Assembly: GCA_037013495.1 (NCBI GenBank)
Contig: CM072807.1
Coordinates: 12,341,001-12,405,000 of the forward strand
Direction of reading: 5' to 3'
DNA from: Hippophae tibetana
Lineage: Eukaryota > Streptophyta > Magnoliopsida > Rosales > Elaeagnaceae
Length of the DNA stretch: 64,000 nt
Shown here: piece by piece, positions 48,501 to 60,591 of the stretch
Layout: every line of letters begins with the position of its first letter
Numbering within the stretch: the first letter of the stretch is position 1
The notes under the pieces: model-generated
What the model was told of the DNA's origin: nothing
The model's database searches: none
What the model saw: the letters and a program-made list of their open reading frames with translations, nothing else
Position numbers and translations under genes: made by a program

Positions 48501-51028
48501 AAAAGAAAAAAAGGTCTATTGTTACAGATAAAGACCACGGTGTTAGTGAGCAGGTGGAGCTTGAGAGTGAAGCCCCTAGTCAAGTGCAAGAGGGCACTTT
48601 AGATCAGTCATTTGTGGATGAGATAGATGATTCTGCTTATGATGTAGCAGAAGAGTCATATGAACAACCATATAGTATCGTTGAGGGTAAAGGAATAAGA
48701 GAGATTTGTCGCCCTCAGAGGTACGCAGATGCAGACTTAGTTTCTTTTGCATTGTCTGTGGCAGAGTCTATTGAGATGTATGAACCTTCTAGTTATCATG
48801 AAGTTGTCACTTGTGATGAGTCTGTTCAGTGGTTGGTTGCTATGAATGAAGAGATTGAATCACTTCATAAGAATCATACTTGGAAATTGGTGAAATTGCC
48901 TAAGGGCCAGAAGATTGTTGGAAACAAATGGGTCTTCAAGAAAAAAGAAGGTATACCTGAGGTTGAAGCAGCTAGGTTCAAGGCACGTGTGTTGCTTGCT
49001 ATGGTTGCATTGCTTGACATGGAATTAGAACAACTCGATGTCAAGATATCCTTCTTACACGGTGAGCTTGAAGAACAAATATATATGCATCAACTAGAGG
49101 GGTTTGTTGTTCCAGGTAAGGAAGATCATGTTTTTTTATTGAAAAAGTCTTTATATGGGCTAAAGCAATCTCCTAGGCAGTGGTATAAATAGTTTGATTC
49201 TTTTATGATTGATCATGGTTACTCTAAGAGTGATTATGATAGTTGTGTTTGTCATAAAAGATTTCATGATGGTTCATTCATTTATTTGTTGCTTTATGTT
49301 GATGACATGCTTATTACTTCTAAGAATAGGTTTGAGATTCAGAAATTAAAGTCTTAACTTAATGGTGAGTTTGAGATGAAAGATTTAGGTGCAGCGAAGA
49401 AAATTTTGGGCATGGAAATTTACAGGGATAGACAAGTGGACAAGCTTTATTTGACTCAAAAAAGTTATATTGAAAAATTTCTTGAACATTTTGGTATGAA
49501 AAGTCTAAACCTGTGAGTACGCCGTTAGCTACGCATTTCAGGCTTTCTTTGGATTTGTTACCACAGTCAGAAGAAGAAGAGAGTACATGTCTCAGGTTCC
49601 ATATGCTAGTGTTGTTGGTAGTTTGATGTATGTTATGGTTTGTACTCATCCAGACATTTCACATGCAGTTAGTGTTGTCAGCAGATATATGGGTAATCCT
49701 AATAAGGGTCATTTACAAGCAGTGAAATGGATACTTCGGTATTTGAGAGGTACATCTAATTTTGGTTTGGTATATGATGGGAGTTCTAATAGTGGTTGCA
49801 GTGTTATTGGTTATGTGGACTCCGATTATGTTGGTAATCTGGATAGAAGAAGATCTTTGACAAGTTATGTCTTCACTTTTTCTCATTGTGCTATTTGTTG
49901 GAAGGTTACCTTACAGTCTACAATTGCTTTATCTACAACAGAGGCAGAATATATGGCAGTAGCAGAATCAATGAAAGAAGCCATTTGACTTAGAGGTTTG
50001 GTTTGTAGGTTTACAGTAGGATACTTCTGTTGTATTTTGTGATAGTCAGAGTGTGATACACTTGACTAAGAAGACTATGTATCATGAAAGAACCAAACAT
50101 ATTGATGTCAGATATCACTTTGTTCATTATATTGTCTCTTAGGGTGCTATTGTTGTCAATAAGATAGTCACTACAGAGAATCCAACTGATATGTTAACCA
50201 AACTAGTTCCATTTAATAAGTTCAAGTATTGCTTGGACTTGATTGGTAGTTGCAGAAGATGATCACCTTTCGGTGATTTGGACGACGGTTATTTGGTAAT
50301 CCGAGGAATTTCATTTGAAGAATTTGTTCTCTATTTTGAGCCAAGGTGGAGATTTGTTAATTGTGGCCCAAAACATTAAGGCCCAAAAACCATCTATTAT
50401 TAAACCCTTCCCCTTTTCCCTTTATATATATAACCAAGTTTCCCTTGCTGCATGAAATATAGCAGTAGCTACAGAAACTGCGCTCCAAGCAAAAGAGAAG
50501 ACTTTTAGAGTTGCCAGAGAAGAAAAATTGTACACAGCCGCCAGAGAGAATAGAATTTGCAGTTGTAGAAAAAGAGCAGCAGTTAGTACAGAAAGAAAAG
50601 AGCAAATTCAATATTTGAATTCATGTGAAAAGCTTGTGCACTTGCGTGAAAATGAGGATAAATGGAAGGTCTTGACTGATATCATTTTGTACGGTAATAT
50701 TTTTGATTTAATAGCAAGATTGTTAATTTATATTGCTATATATTACCAGTAAATTAGAGGGGATATTTTGTGGGTCGTTTTTGGATTTTGGTATAATTTG
50801 TGAAGCTCTAAAAATTGGTGTTTGTATCTCCATTTGATTATTAGTGCATTTTTCTCGGTGTGCCATCATCAATGGAGTAGAATTTTCGTATTGAAAATTT
50901 GAAACACTTAAATCATTGTGTGTCATTTATTTTCTTACTGCTTATTATTTTACTGTTACCTATTATCATTAATTTGTGCAACCAAAATCGGACCTGATCT
51001 TTGCTTCCGCAAGTACTAATTTATAACA
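45590..51028 (+). mobile_element. Fossil Ty1/copia element (Tork-like), TSD TTAGC
   Basis: A complete-length element of 5,439 bp. LTRs are 45590-46248 (659 bp) and 50355-51028 (674 bp), both TGTTAATTGTG...TTATAACA. Perfect target duplications TTAGC lie at 45585-45589 and 51029-51033. The primer site TTGGTATCAAAG (about 46251) is of tRNA-Met type, and a purine tract (CCAAGGTGGAGA) precedes the 3' LTR. In between are gag with a zinc-knuckle region (about 46430-47140), protease (near 47250), integrase (about 47640-48170), RT (about 48790-49370) and RNase H (about 49590-50240). The RIKMHDSIVRTLKDVRHVP block suggests the Tork lineage. The LTRs differ by roughly one base in ten by eye, so it is several million years old. 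The coding part is broken, with several breaks. Confidence 0.9.
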
Positions 51029-51237
51029 TTAGCAATACCACGTATACCATGTATCCTATATGGTCATCTATTTTCTTATTCTTAGAGGAATTCTTTAGTT
51101 GTTTTTTCAAGCCATTATCTTTTATTTTTTTTAAGTAGAGTTTTTTTTAAATGATAGTTTTTCGTTTTCATCCCTCTATTGCTCAAATATAAACATACAC
51201 CCCAAAGTAAAGCACATACTTAAGAGTCGTGTTCATG

Positions 51238-52174
51238 CATTACTACAAAAATTGGTATTAAAGTCGATTTTCAACCGACTTTAAATGAAATGACTTAAAA
51301 ATTAAAGTCAGTTCAACGCGTGAACTGAACTGACTTTACATTTAAAATCGGTTCACGCAATGAACCGACTTAAATTTTTTTTTTTTACAAAATTTACTCA
51401 TTTTCTATTATACTCAAATTAAAACATATATTTGATCACTAAATAATAACAAAAAAAATAAAATTAGTTTAACAAATATTTTAAATAATACAAATAATTG
51501 AAAAATAAAATATTAATTAATAGTAGAAAAATTATCATGGTGTTGTCCTATGTTATTCAAGATCATCATATTATTTTCCTCATGTTATAATACAAACCTA
51601 CATATATAATACAAAAATCTATACACATAAATAATAACATATAATAATAGAAAAAATATGAATAATAAGTGCGTAAAATTAATAGAAATACTTACAAGAG
51701 TAAATGAAGTGACAAAATGAAGGAAATGAAGAAAAAATTGTGTTTTGTAAGTGAGAAATGAGTATAATTTTTTTGAGTATTTTTCTCAAAAAATAGGGGA
51801 TCTAAAAGATTAGTTAGAGAAGAAGAAAACCCACTAATCGGCGCTGGAATTGGTGGTCGTAGGTGGCCGGAAAATGAGAAAGAGTGGAGGAGAAGTGGAA
51901 GAGGTTTTGGGTTTTTGAGAGTTATACAACGTTTGAGATAGTTTCTGTCTGAGGAAGAAAAAAGATAAAAAAATTATCCACGTGTGTAGCATCGGTTCTA
52001 CGTGTCAATCGACATTATTCACGTAGTGTAGCATCGGTTCACCACGTCAACCGACGCTACGTCTTACGTGGATAGCATCGATTCTACACCGAACTGACTT
52101 TAAATTCATTAAAATAGAGTTTTTCCTAAAAACTGACTTTAAATATCGACTTAAATACCCCTTTTATAGTAGTG
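51238..52174. mobile_element. Short non-autonomous CACTA copy, TSD ATG
   Basis: A 937-bp element with ends CATTACTACAAAAATTGG (left) and CCTTTTATAGTAGTG (right) and a perfect 3-bp duplication ATG (51235-51237 and 52175-52177), as CACTA elements make. Its left 300 bp match 9270-9480 of the large CACTA element, and its right part matches 13600-14139, including the subterminal TAGCATCGGTT/ACCGACGCTAC motifs (51985-52090). The transposase region is deleted. It could only have moved with enzymes supplied in trans. Confidence 0.88.
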
Positions 52175-52177
52175 ATG

Positions 52178-55100
52178 GTTCATCACTCTCAATGAATCGT
52201 AGCATCATTTGTTGATGGTCCGAAAAACTTATGTTATTAAAACTACTATTTTAACGTTAAGGTTGTACTTGAAAATTTCAAACACCTAATTCAACTAATT
52301 TAAAATTAGTTTCTTAAACTCATGAGATAAAAATGCTTAACTCATTTAACTTGCGAATTTAAAAATGAACAATCCACTTGAGTTCATGAGCAGCTCACTA
52401 GTTATTTGACAAAAAAACTAACAAATAAGTGAGAAAATGAAAAGGTTATTAAAATTTAATTATTAATTATTACTACAAAGTTAATAAAATACCAATATTA
52501 ATCAAATTAAGAAGAAAAAGAGTAACAAATGATTTTTGAAAATGAAATAAAAAATTAAATTTATATTAGAACATTCTAGTAAATATAGAATTTTAAAACA
52601 AATAGTAACTTAAAAAACATACATAATATAATTGAGATTAAAGAGATGATTATTGACTTAGTTTTAAAATTTAAATTATAATAATTTAATTAAATCTATA
52701 TAGTATTGAAAATATTAAATACACTATTTTATAATAAATGTTATATTATAAAATTTTGAGACTTTTAGAAAAGTTATGCTCATTTTATTAAATATTGTTC
52801 ATATTTTATTAAACATTTTTGAAATATAAATTATACTAATTAACAAAACTTTATGATTCCTTTCATATATCATTGGAAATTTCTAAAATTTTAGTTTTTA
52901 ATAAATTTTACGATTTTTTATCTTGAGTTATCTATAGAAGGTTATGCACATTTTGTTAATGAATTTTAAGATTCAAAAGAATATTTTTACTCATTTTTAA
53001 AATATAAATTGTACTAATTTATAATATTTTATATCATTAAAAAGTTTTAGATAAATTTTAAAATTTGTAATTTCGAATTTTTTATAAAAGTTATACATAT
53101 TTTACTAATGATTTTTCATATTTAAAATAATATTTTTTTACTAATTTTTAAAATATAAATTGTATGAATTTAAAAAAAAATTATGAATCATTTCATATAC
53201 TATTAAAAATTTCTAGAAGTTTAATTTGCTAATAAATTTTATGGTGTATGATTTCAAGTTTTCTATAGAAAGTTACGTTTAACGTAACACATCTTAAAAA
53301 TAAAATTTAAAATTAGAAATTAGTTATCAAACCAATAATATCCAATTTTCAATTTCTAATTTTCAAATTTGAAACTAAAAATTGATTATCATACGACCAT
53401 TTTTTATATATTTTAAAATTAAATTAAATTCTAAAACCTCAAGAATTAGAAATTAGAAATTAAAATAATTATCAAACCTAAATGTTTAAATAATTTAAAT
53501 ATGTTCAATAAATTAAATAAACTACTTAATACAACTCATATATAAATTAATTAATTAAATTTAACTCATTTAAAAATTCGATAAACAAGTTTAACAAACT
53601 CAACTCATTTTAAATAAACCTTCTTTCTAATATGAGTTGAAGGTTTAAGCCCTCCAATACTCATTTAAATGAACTTTCTTGCTAGTATGGAATATTAGTG
53701 TAATAAATTTTAATGAATCGATAACTGTTACATTTACAACTAAAAATTACTCTCAAATCAATTTGAGCCAGATTCCTCGGTTCATTGCCTTGAACGTGCC
53801 TTGTGGGAAATATTATAAAACTACATTGGAAGATTCAACGCTCAATTTGGCCGCCTTGTTGTTTCGTTTTGATTAGATTACAAGAGCCCAGCTAATGTTC
53901 GACGAATAACAAAAGTATAATACTGAAAAGAAAAAAAAAAACCATATTTTTAAAAACAAATATTAATATCAGAATAATTAAATATAATTTATTTCAGTAT
54001 ATTAATATTCAAAATCAGAATTTATATATAATTTCTTATAGAGAAATGATAGCAAAAAAGTGACAAATATGATAAAGCAAAACTCTATAATTTTGGTATG
54101 ATAAAGCAAATATGACAGAAAAAAGTTATAAAATTATTTATTGCTCATGGGGTATTATTAATATGATTTTTTTATAGATTAATAAAATGTAAGATATATG
54201 TTAATTTTTTCATAAATATCTATATGGTGGAATAATCAATAATTCCCCCGGTTAGCGATTAAGAAAGTCCGAACTTTTTGTAGAAATATTGTCGTTTTCT
54301 GTTAAGAATAAAAAAAGATAAAGATAAAAACTACATTTGAGGTTGAGGTTATGAAAGTAGTCTCTCTTTCGTCACATCATCGTCACTGCAATTTATAATC
54401 CAATGCACAAATAGTATTCAAATTATTGCTCAAAATGAAATATAATTTAAAGATACAAATTATTGTTAAGACAAATTGTAGTTACTTTTTTATTAAAAAA
54501 AATAATCTTTTATTCAAAAAATAATTGTTATTTTTTTTTTACTCAAAAATATCTATTAAATAACTGTTATTTTTATTTACTCTGAAAATTATCGTTATTT
54601 TTCTTTACTCAAACATGACCGTTATTGTTATAATGATCGCACGTTTTCTCAAATCCATAAATAGCAGCTTTCAGTTTCATTATAACAATTTTCAAACATC
54701 TCTTACTAAGAAAAAACTCTCAAAAAGAAAAAGGAAAAAATCCTAAATTGTTTTGAGTTTTTCGAGTAATGAAATTTCATAGGTGTAACATTCCGGTCTT
54801 TATCAGTGCAGTAAAGTTCTAAGACACATAACAAAGATTCTGGACTGTTTTATCTCGGGGATGACGGAGTTGTATTTGCTTACAAAATTTTGGATAGAGC
54901 CACGAAACGTCTTAAAGAAAACTACCTAGTTCGCAACTCAACCCAAACAGTTTATTTCAGATTATCCGTAATATTGTTCCTACATTATTTTTACGTTCTT
55001 GTTTCAAGAGAAAGTCATATATAGATTTTACCTCAAAACCCTATGCATCATTCTGTTTTATTTGCTCCTTGTCACTGCTACTTTGATCTAGTTGCTTCTA

Positions 55101-55337
55101 GTTCTGCCGTGTTTCCTGTCCATTGATCTTCTGTTACATCTTACTATTTCTATCTTTCAATTTCTGTCCATTGCTATGATCTGCATGAGTTACCATACAC
55201 AGATGGCACCACTAGACTCAGAGTTTCAATCTTTCAACAATTTTCTAGGGCTATTCAATCCTGTTTTGGCTCATTCTTTGTTGTTAAAATCTGAAACCAC
55301 TGCCTATAATATTCTAACTCCGCGAGGCAGACTTCTA
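52178..55337. other. AT-rich stretch with decayed tandem repeat; possible promoter-like part
   Basis: No gene could be supported. A degenerate tandem repeat occupies about 52766-53275. Near 54655 a TATA-like box (CCATAAATAGC) is followed by a leader-like stretch, possibly an old LTR or a host promoter. An open frame at 55092-55337 (ending at the copia insertion) has no recognised domain. Confidence 0.4.
52766..53275. repeat. Degenerate tandem repeat, ~150-180-bp units
   Basis: About three diverged units, marked by AAAAGTTATGCTCATTTTA (52766), AGGTTATGCACATTTTG (52936), AAAGTTATACATATTTTAC (53086) and AAAGTTACG (53266). Each contains a TTTTTAAAATATAAATTGTA-type core. It is satellite-like but short and isolated. 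Confidence 0.55.
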
Positions 55338-55365
55338 TGTGGAAAATAAACTCAAATAAAAAAAA

Positions 55366-55729
55366 CGGACAGATTTTAAGACAGTATTGAATGAGGAATT
55401 GAAGTGGCAATTCCAGATCATTTTGAGCAAATGAAGAGTCTAATTCGTGTGTTTTTAAGTCTAGTTTTTAATGGTGAAGGTTTCAGGTCATTTGGTATTA
55501 CCTACAATAAGTTATGGAAGTTTTAGCAAAGAAGGGTCAGAATTTACTAAAAACGGACAGACAGTATTGAATGAGGAATTGAAGGGGCAATTCCAGATCG
55601 TTCTGAGCAAATGAAAAGTCTAATTCGTGTGTTTTTAAGTCTAGTTTTTAATGGTGAAGGTTTCAGGTCATTTGGTATTACCTACAATAAGTTATGGAAG
55701 TTTTAGCAAGGAAGGGTCAGAATTTACTG
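55366..55729 (+). repeat. 180-bp tandem duplication within the copia LTR
   Basis: The word ACAGTATTGAATGAGGAATT occurs at 55381 and again at 55561, and the following ~170 bp align with few differences (GAAGTGGC against GAAGGGGC, for example). The same duplication is present in the 3' LTR (60061 and 60241), so it predates this insertion and belongs to the family or its source copy. Confidence 0.9.
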
Positions 55730-56787
55730 TTTTGTTTAAAGCTGTTTTTTTTTAATACGAATTTTAAGAGTCTTGTTTAGGTCTATAAATAGAGTTGTAT
55801 TCTTTTGTAAGTAGCCAAGAAGAGAGAAATAAAAAAGAGTGTTTGATTAGTAAAAAAAAAAAATTGTTTTTGTCTCTCTTCTCTCCACCAAAATAGTTAT
55901 AAAATATCAACAAATTGGTATCAGAGCCGATGGCGAATGTGATGGGACAAATGCCGCTACCACGACTAACGAAGGCGAACTACGAGAACTGGAGCATTCA
56001 AATGAAAGCTCTTCTCGGATCGCAAGATGCGTGGGAGGTGGTCGAAGAAGGTTTCAAAGAACCAACAAATACCACGGGATATACGGTGGCTCAAAACAAG
56101 GCTTTGAAAGAGGAGCGATCAAAGGATAAGGCGGCACTATACATGTTGTTCCGAGCCGTTGACGAGTCGGGCTTTGAGAAGATTGTCGAGGCAACTACTT
56201 CAAAAAAAGCGTGGGACATTTTAGAAAAAGTGTTCAAAGGAGCCGACCGAGTAAAGCAAGTAAGACTCCAAACTCTACGCGGTGAATTGGAGAGTATGAA
56301 GATGAAGATGTCAGAAGGTGTATCCGACTACATCTCGCGTGTGCAAACAGTGGTGAATCAACTAAAACGAAATGGAGAAATTCTAACTGATGCAAGAGTG
56401 GTGGAGAAAATTTTGCGGTCATTAACCGAGAATTTTGAGAATGTCGTTTGTGCAATTGAGGAGTCGAAAAATCTGGAGGAGATGACCCTTGATGATCTCG
56501 CTGGTTCTCTTGAGGCGCATGAACAGCGGAAGAAGAAGAAGAAGAAGAACGAGTCGCTTGAGGAAGCACTGCAAGCCAAGGTATCTATCAAAGATGAAAA
56601 GGTACTCTATACTCAAAACTTTCGTGGTAGAGGGCGCGGCCGTGGAGGTCGCAGTAATGGTCGCGGTGGTGGAGGCCGCGGTCGAGATGCACACTATGAG
56701 GAGAAGGGGCAGTCAAGCCAACAAAATTGGCGAGGTAGAGGACGTGGTCATGGGAGAGGCGGCCGGTCAAATCATTCAAATGTTGAG

Positions 56788-56886
56788 TGCTACAACTGTG
56801 GCAAGCATGGGCACTACGCAAAAGAGTGCAAATCAAATATCGAATGCTATAATTGTGGCAAGCATGGGCACTATGCAAAGGAGTGC
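56788..56886 (+). other. Duplicated CCHC zinc knuckle in copia gag
   Basis: CYNCGKHGHYAKEC occurs twice, at 56788-56829 and 56845-56886, a 57-bp tandem duplication with five or six silent differences. Most plant copia gag proteins carry one such knuckle. Zinc knuckles bind the element's RNA during packaging. Confidence 0.88.
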
Positions 56887-59800
56887 TATTCTGAGAAAAA
56901 GGTAGAAGAAAACGCGAATCTAGTCGCGAAAGAGGAGACAAGAGAAGATGGTGTTCTCATGATGGCCTACAAAAATACCATTCTCGACAGTGACACGGTG
57001 TGGTATCTCGATACCGGCGCTAGTAATCATATGTGCGGGCACAAACACCTCTTTGTGGAGATGCAAGAGATAGAGGTTGGGCACGTGTCATTTGGAGATG
57101 CGTCAAAGATTCAAGTGAAAGGTCAAGGTACAATATCATATTTGCAAAAGAATGGTTTAAAGGGATTAATTGAGAATGTTTATTATGTACCTGATCTCAA
57201 GAGCAACATCCTGAGCATGGGACAACTCATGGAGAAAGGATACTCGGTGTTTATGAAAAATCGAGTATTACAACTGAAAGATAAGAAAGAGCGAGTAATA
57301 GCACGAGTTGAGATGGCGAAGAATCGAATGTACAAAATCAACCTGTGTTATGTGCGAGAAAGGTGTTTGCGAGTTAATGTAGAAGACAAGGCGTTCCTGT
57401 GGCATTTGCGATATGGTCATTTGCACTATGGTGGTTTACAAAAATTGTCGAAGAAAGGAATGGTACATGGGTTACCCGAGATTGACTACATCGAGAATTT
57501 TTGCGAGGAGTGTGTACTCGGGAAGCACTCGAGACACTCATTTCAGAAGAAGGCAGAATACCGAACAACAGATCATCTCGCATTAATACATACCGACATT
57601 TGTGGGCCAATCACTCCTGAGTCATTCAGCGGTAAAAAATATTTCATTACTTTTATCGATGACTATTCCAGAAAGACTTGGGTTTATTTCCTGAAAGAAA
57701 AATCTGAAGCATTCGAAATGTTTAAAAAGTTCAAAGTAATGGTAGAGAAGGCAACTGGCAAGTTTATTAGAGCTCTACGTTCTGATCGAGGTGGCGAATA
57801 CAACTCGACAGAATTTGCGAGATACTGCGCAGAACATGGAATAAGAAGGTTCCTAACCGCACCGTACTCTCCTCAACAAAATGGTGTGGCAGAGAGAAAG
57901 AATCGGACCATTCTCGACATGGTTTGATCAATGCTGAAAAGTAAGAAGTTGCCAAAAGAATTTTGGGCGGAAGCTGTGCAATGCGCAATTTATGTGCAAA
58001 ACCGATGTCCACATGCGAGTTTAGAAGATAAAACTCCACAAGAAAATTGGAGTGGTAGAAAGCCGACAGTCTCACACTTCAGAATATTCGGTAGTGTGGC
58101 TTATGCACACGTACCGGATCAGCGAAGAACAAAGCTAGAAGATAAGAGCAAGAAATTTGTGTTCATTGGTTATGACGAGAAGACTAAAGGTTTCAAGCTT
58201 CTCGATCCAATAAACAAGAAGGTAATAATAAGCCGAGATGTTAAGGTGAATGAAGCAAGCGAGTGGGACTGGAAAAACTCTTCCGAGGTGATAGTAGAAA
58301 GGGGAGAATCATCAACCACATCAACAACAAACCTCGAGATCGAGATAGCAAGAAGCCCTCAAACAACTGATAATGAGGAAGAGCCAAGACAACCAAAAAT
58401 GCGAAGCATGCAAGATTTGTACGACTCAACAAGTGAGGTACATTTAATTTGTCTTTTGGTGGATGCCGAAATAATTACATTTGAAGAAGCAGTACGGAAT
58501 GAGAAGTGGCAAGCAGCCATGGATGAAGAAATAAAAGCAATTGAGCGAAACCGAACTTGGGAGTTGGTTGAATTACCAAAAGGATGTCAGCCCATAGGAG
58601 TAAAATGGGTATACAAAAAGAAGATGAATGCTCAAGGCGAGATAGAGCGGTACAAGGCAAGGCTAGTTGCAAAGGGCTATCGACAAAAGGCGGGGATAGA
58701 CTATGATGAAGTCTTTGCCCCAGTTACAAGAATGGAGACGATTCGCCTTCTCATTGCTCAAGCAGCTCAATTCAAATGGAAAATTTTTCAAATGGATGTC
58801 AAATCAGCTTTTTTGAATGGTGTGCTAGAAGAAGAGGTGTATGTAGAGCAACCACCCGGGTACACAAAAATTGGGGAAGAAAAGAAGGTGCTGAAATTGA
58901 AGAAGGCACTTTATGGACTAAAGCAAGCACCTCGAGCTTGGAATACCCGCATCGACACTTACTTCAAGAAGAACGGGTTTACTCAATGCCCATATGAACA
59001 TGCTTTGTACGTGAAGAAAGAAGAAGGTAACTTGTTGTTTGTAGCTCTTTATGTTGATGATCTTATATTCATAGGGAATAATGAGGAGATGATAAAAGAT
59101 TTTAAAGAGGCTATGACTCGGGAGTTCGAAATGACAGATTTGGGTTTGATGAAATATTTCCTTGGTCTGGAGGTTAGACAAGAAAATACTGGGATTTTTG
59201 TATCACAAGAAACATATGCAAAAGAAATTCTAAAAAGGAACAAAATGGAGAAGTGCAACCCGGTATTGACACCAATGGAACCTGGGGCTAAACTTTCTAA
59301 GTTTGACGGTGGAGAACGAGTAGATGCGACCAAATACCGAAGTTTGGTGGGAAGTCTGCGTTATCTCACATGCACGAGACCAGACATATCTTACAGTGTT
59401 GGAGTGGTAAGTCGGTTCATGGAAGAACCAGTCTATACACATTGGAAAGCATTGAAGAGAATTCTGCGATATATCCGAAGTACAGAATCACTCGGATTAT
59501 TTTTCTCGAGAACAGAAGAGTATAAACTGGTGGGATACTCTGATAGTGACTGGTGCGGAGACATAGATGATCGAAAGAGTACATCGGGATACGTATTCTT
59601 TATGGGAGACACAGCGTTCACATGGATGTCGAAAAAACAACCCATCGTGACACTCTCGACATGCGAAGCAGAATATGTGGCAGCATCATGGTGTGTGCGA
59701 CATGCAGTTTGGCTAAGGAAACTTTTAAGCGAGTTGAATCTCAGACAAGAAGAAGCAACCGAGATCCGAGTTGATAGCAGGTCGGCAATTGAACTCGCAA

Positions 59801-60591
59801 AGAATCCAGTACATCACGAAAGGAGCAAGCATATCGATGTGAAATTTCATTTCATTCGAGAACAAATCCGGGAAGGGAGTGTGAAGTTGAATCATGTAGC
59901 AAGTCTTGATCAAGTAGCCGACATGTTCACAAAGCCGTTACCCACGGTTTTGCTGGATAAATGCAAGATGGCAGTAGGCATGAAGGATGGAAGAAATTTG
60001 AGTTTAAGGGAGGAATTTGTGGAAAATAAACTCAAATAAAAAAAACGGACAGATTTTAAGACAGTATTGAATGAGGAATTGAAGTGGCAATTCCAGATCA
60101 TTTTGAGCAAATGAAGAGTCTAATTCGTGTGTTTTTAAGTCTAGTTTTTAATGGTGAAGGTTTCAGGTCATTTGGTATTACCTACAATAAGTTATGGAAG
60201 TTTTAGCAAGGAAGGGTCAGAATTTACTAAAAACGGACAGACAGTATTGAATGAGGAATTGAAGGGGCAATTCCAGATCGTTCTGAGCAAATGAAAAGTC
60301 TAATTCGTGTGTTTTTAAGTCTAGTTTTTAATGGTGAAGGTTTCAGGTCATTTGGTATTACCTACAATAAGTTATGGAAGTTTTAGCAAGGAAGGGTCAG
60401 AATTTACTGTTTTGTTTAAAGCTGTTTTTTTTTAATACGAATTTTAAGAGTCTTGTTTAGGTCTATAAATAGAGTTGTATTCTTTTGTAAGTAGCCAAGA
60501 AGAGAGAAATAAAAAAGAGTGTTTGATTAGTAAAAAAAAAAATTGTTTTTGTCTCTCTTCTCTCCACCAAAATAGTTATAAAATATCAACA

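Larger units (their letters stand above)
55338..60591 (+). mobile_element. Young Ty1/copia element, TSD TTCTA
   Basis: A full-length element of 5,254 bp. LTRs are 55338-55912 (575 bp) and 60018-60591 (574 bp), TGTGGAAAAT...ATATCAACA, differing by eye at one base and one A-run length. Perfect target duplications TTCTA lie at 55333-55337 and 60592-60596. The primer site TTGGTATCAGAGCC follows the 5' LTR. Gag (about 55930-56930) has an RGRGRG-rich region and two zinc knuckles; then come protease (WYLDTGASNHMCG, about 57001), integrase (about 57390-58000), RT (YVDDLIF near 59055) and RNase H (about 59510-59950). The frame is almost entirely open, with about one break, and its end overlaps the 3' LTR. 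It looks nearly whole and very recent. Lineage is probably Tork-like. Confidence 0.93.

Noticed and set aside
55092-55349. 85-codon frame before the young copia element
   Set aside because: Its end runs into the LTR, there is no domain, and the first part is low-complexity. It may be a piece of an older repeat.
56234-56941. Several open frames antisense to, or out of frame with, the young copia gag
   Set aside because: They are by-products of the Lys/Arg/Gly-rich coding sequence and show no domain.
57374-60110. Other antisense frames within the young copia pol
   Set aside because: They are shadows of the pol frame, with no initiation context or recognisable protein.
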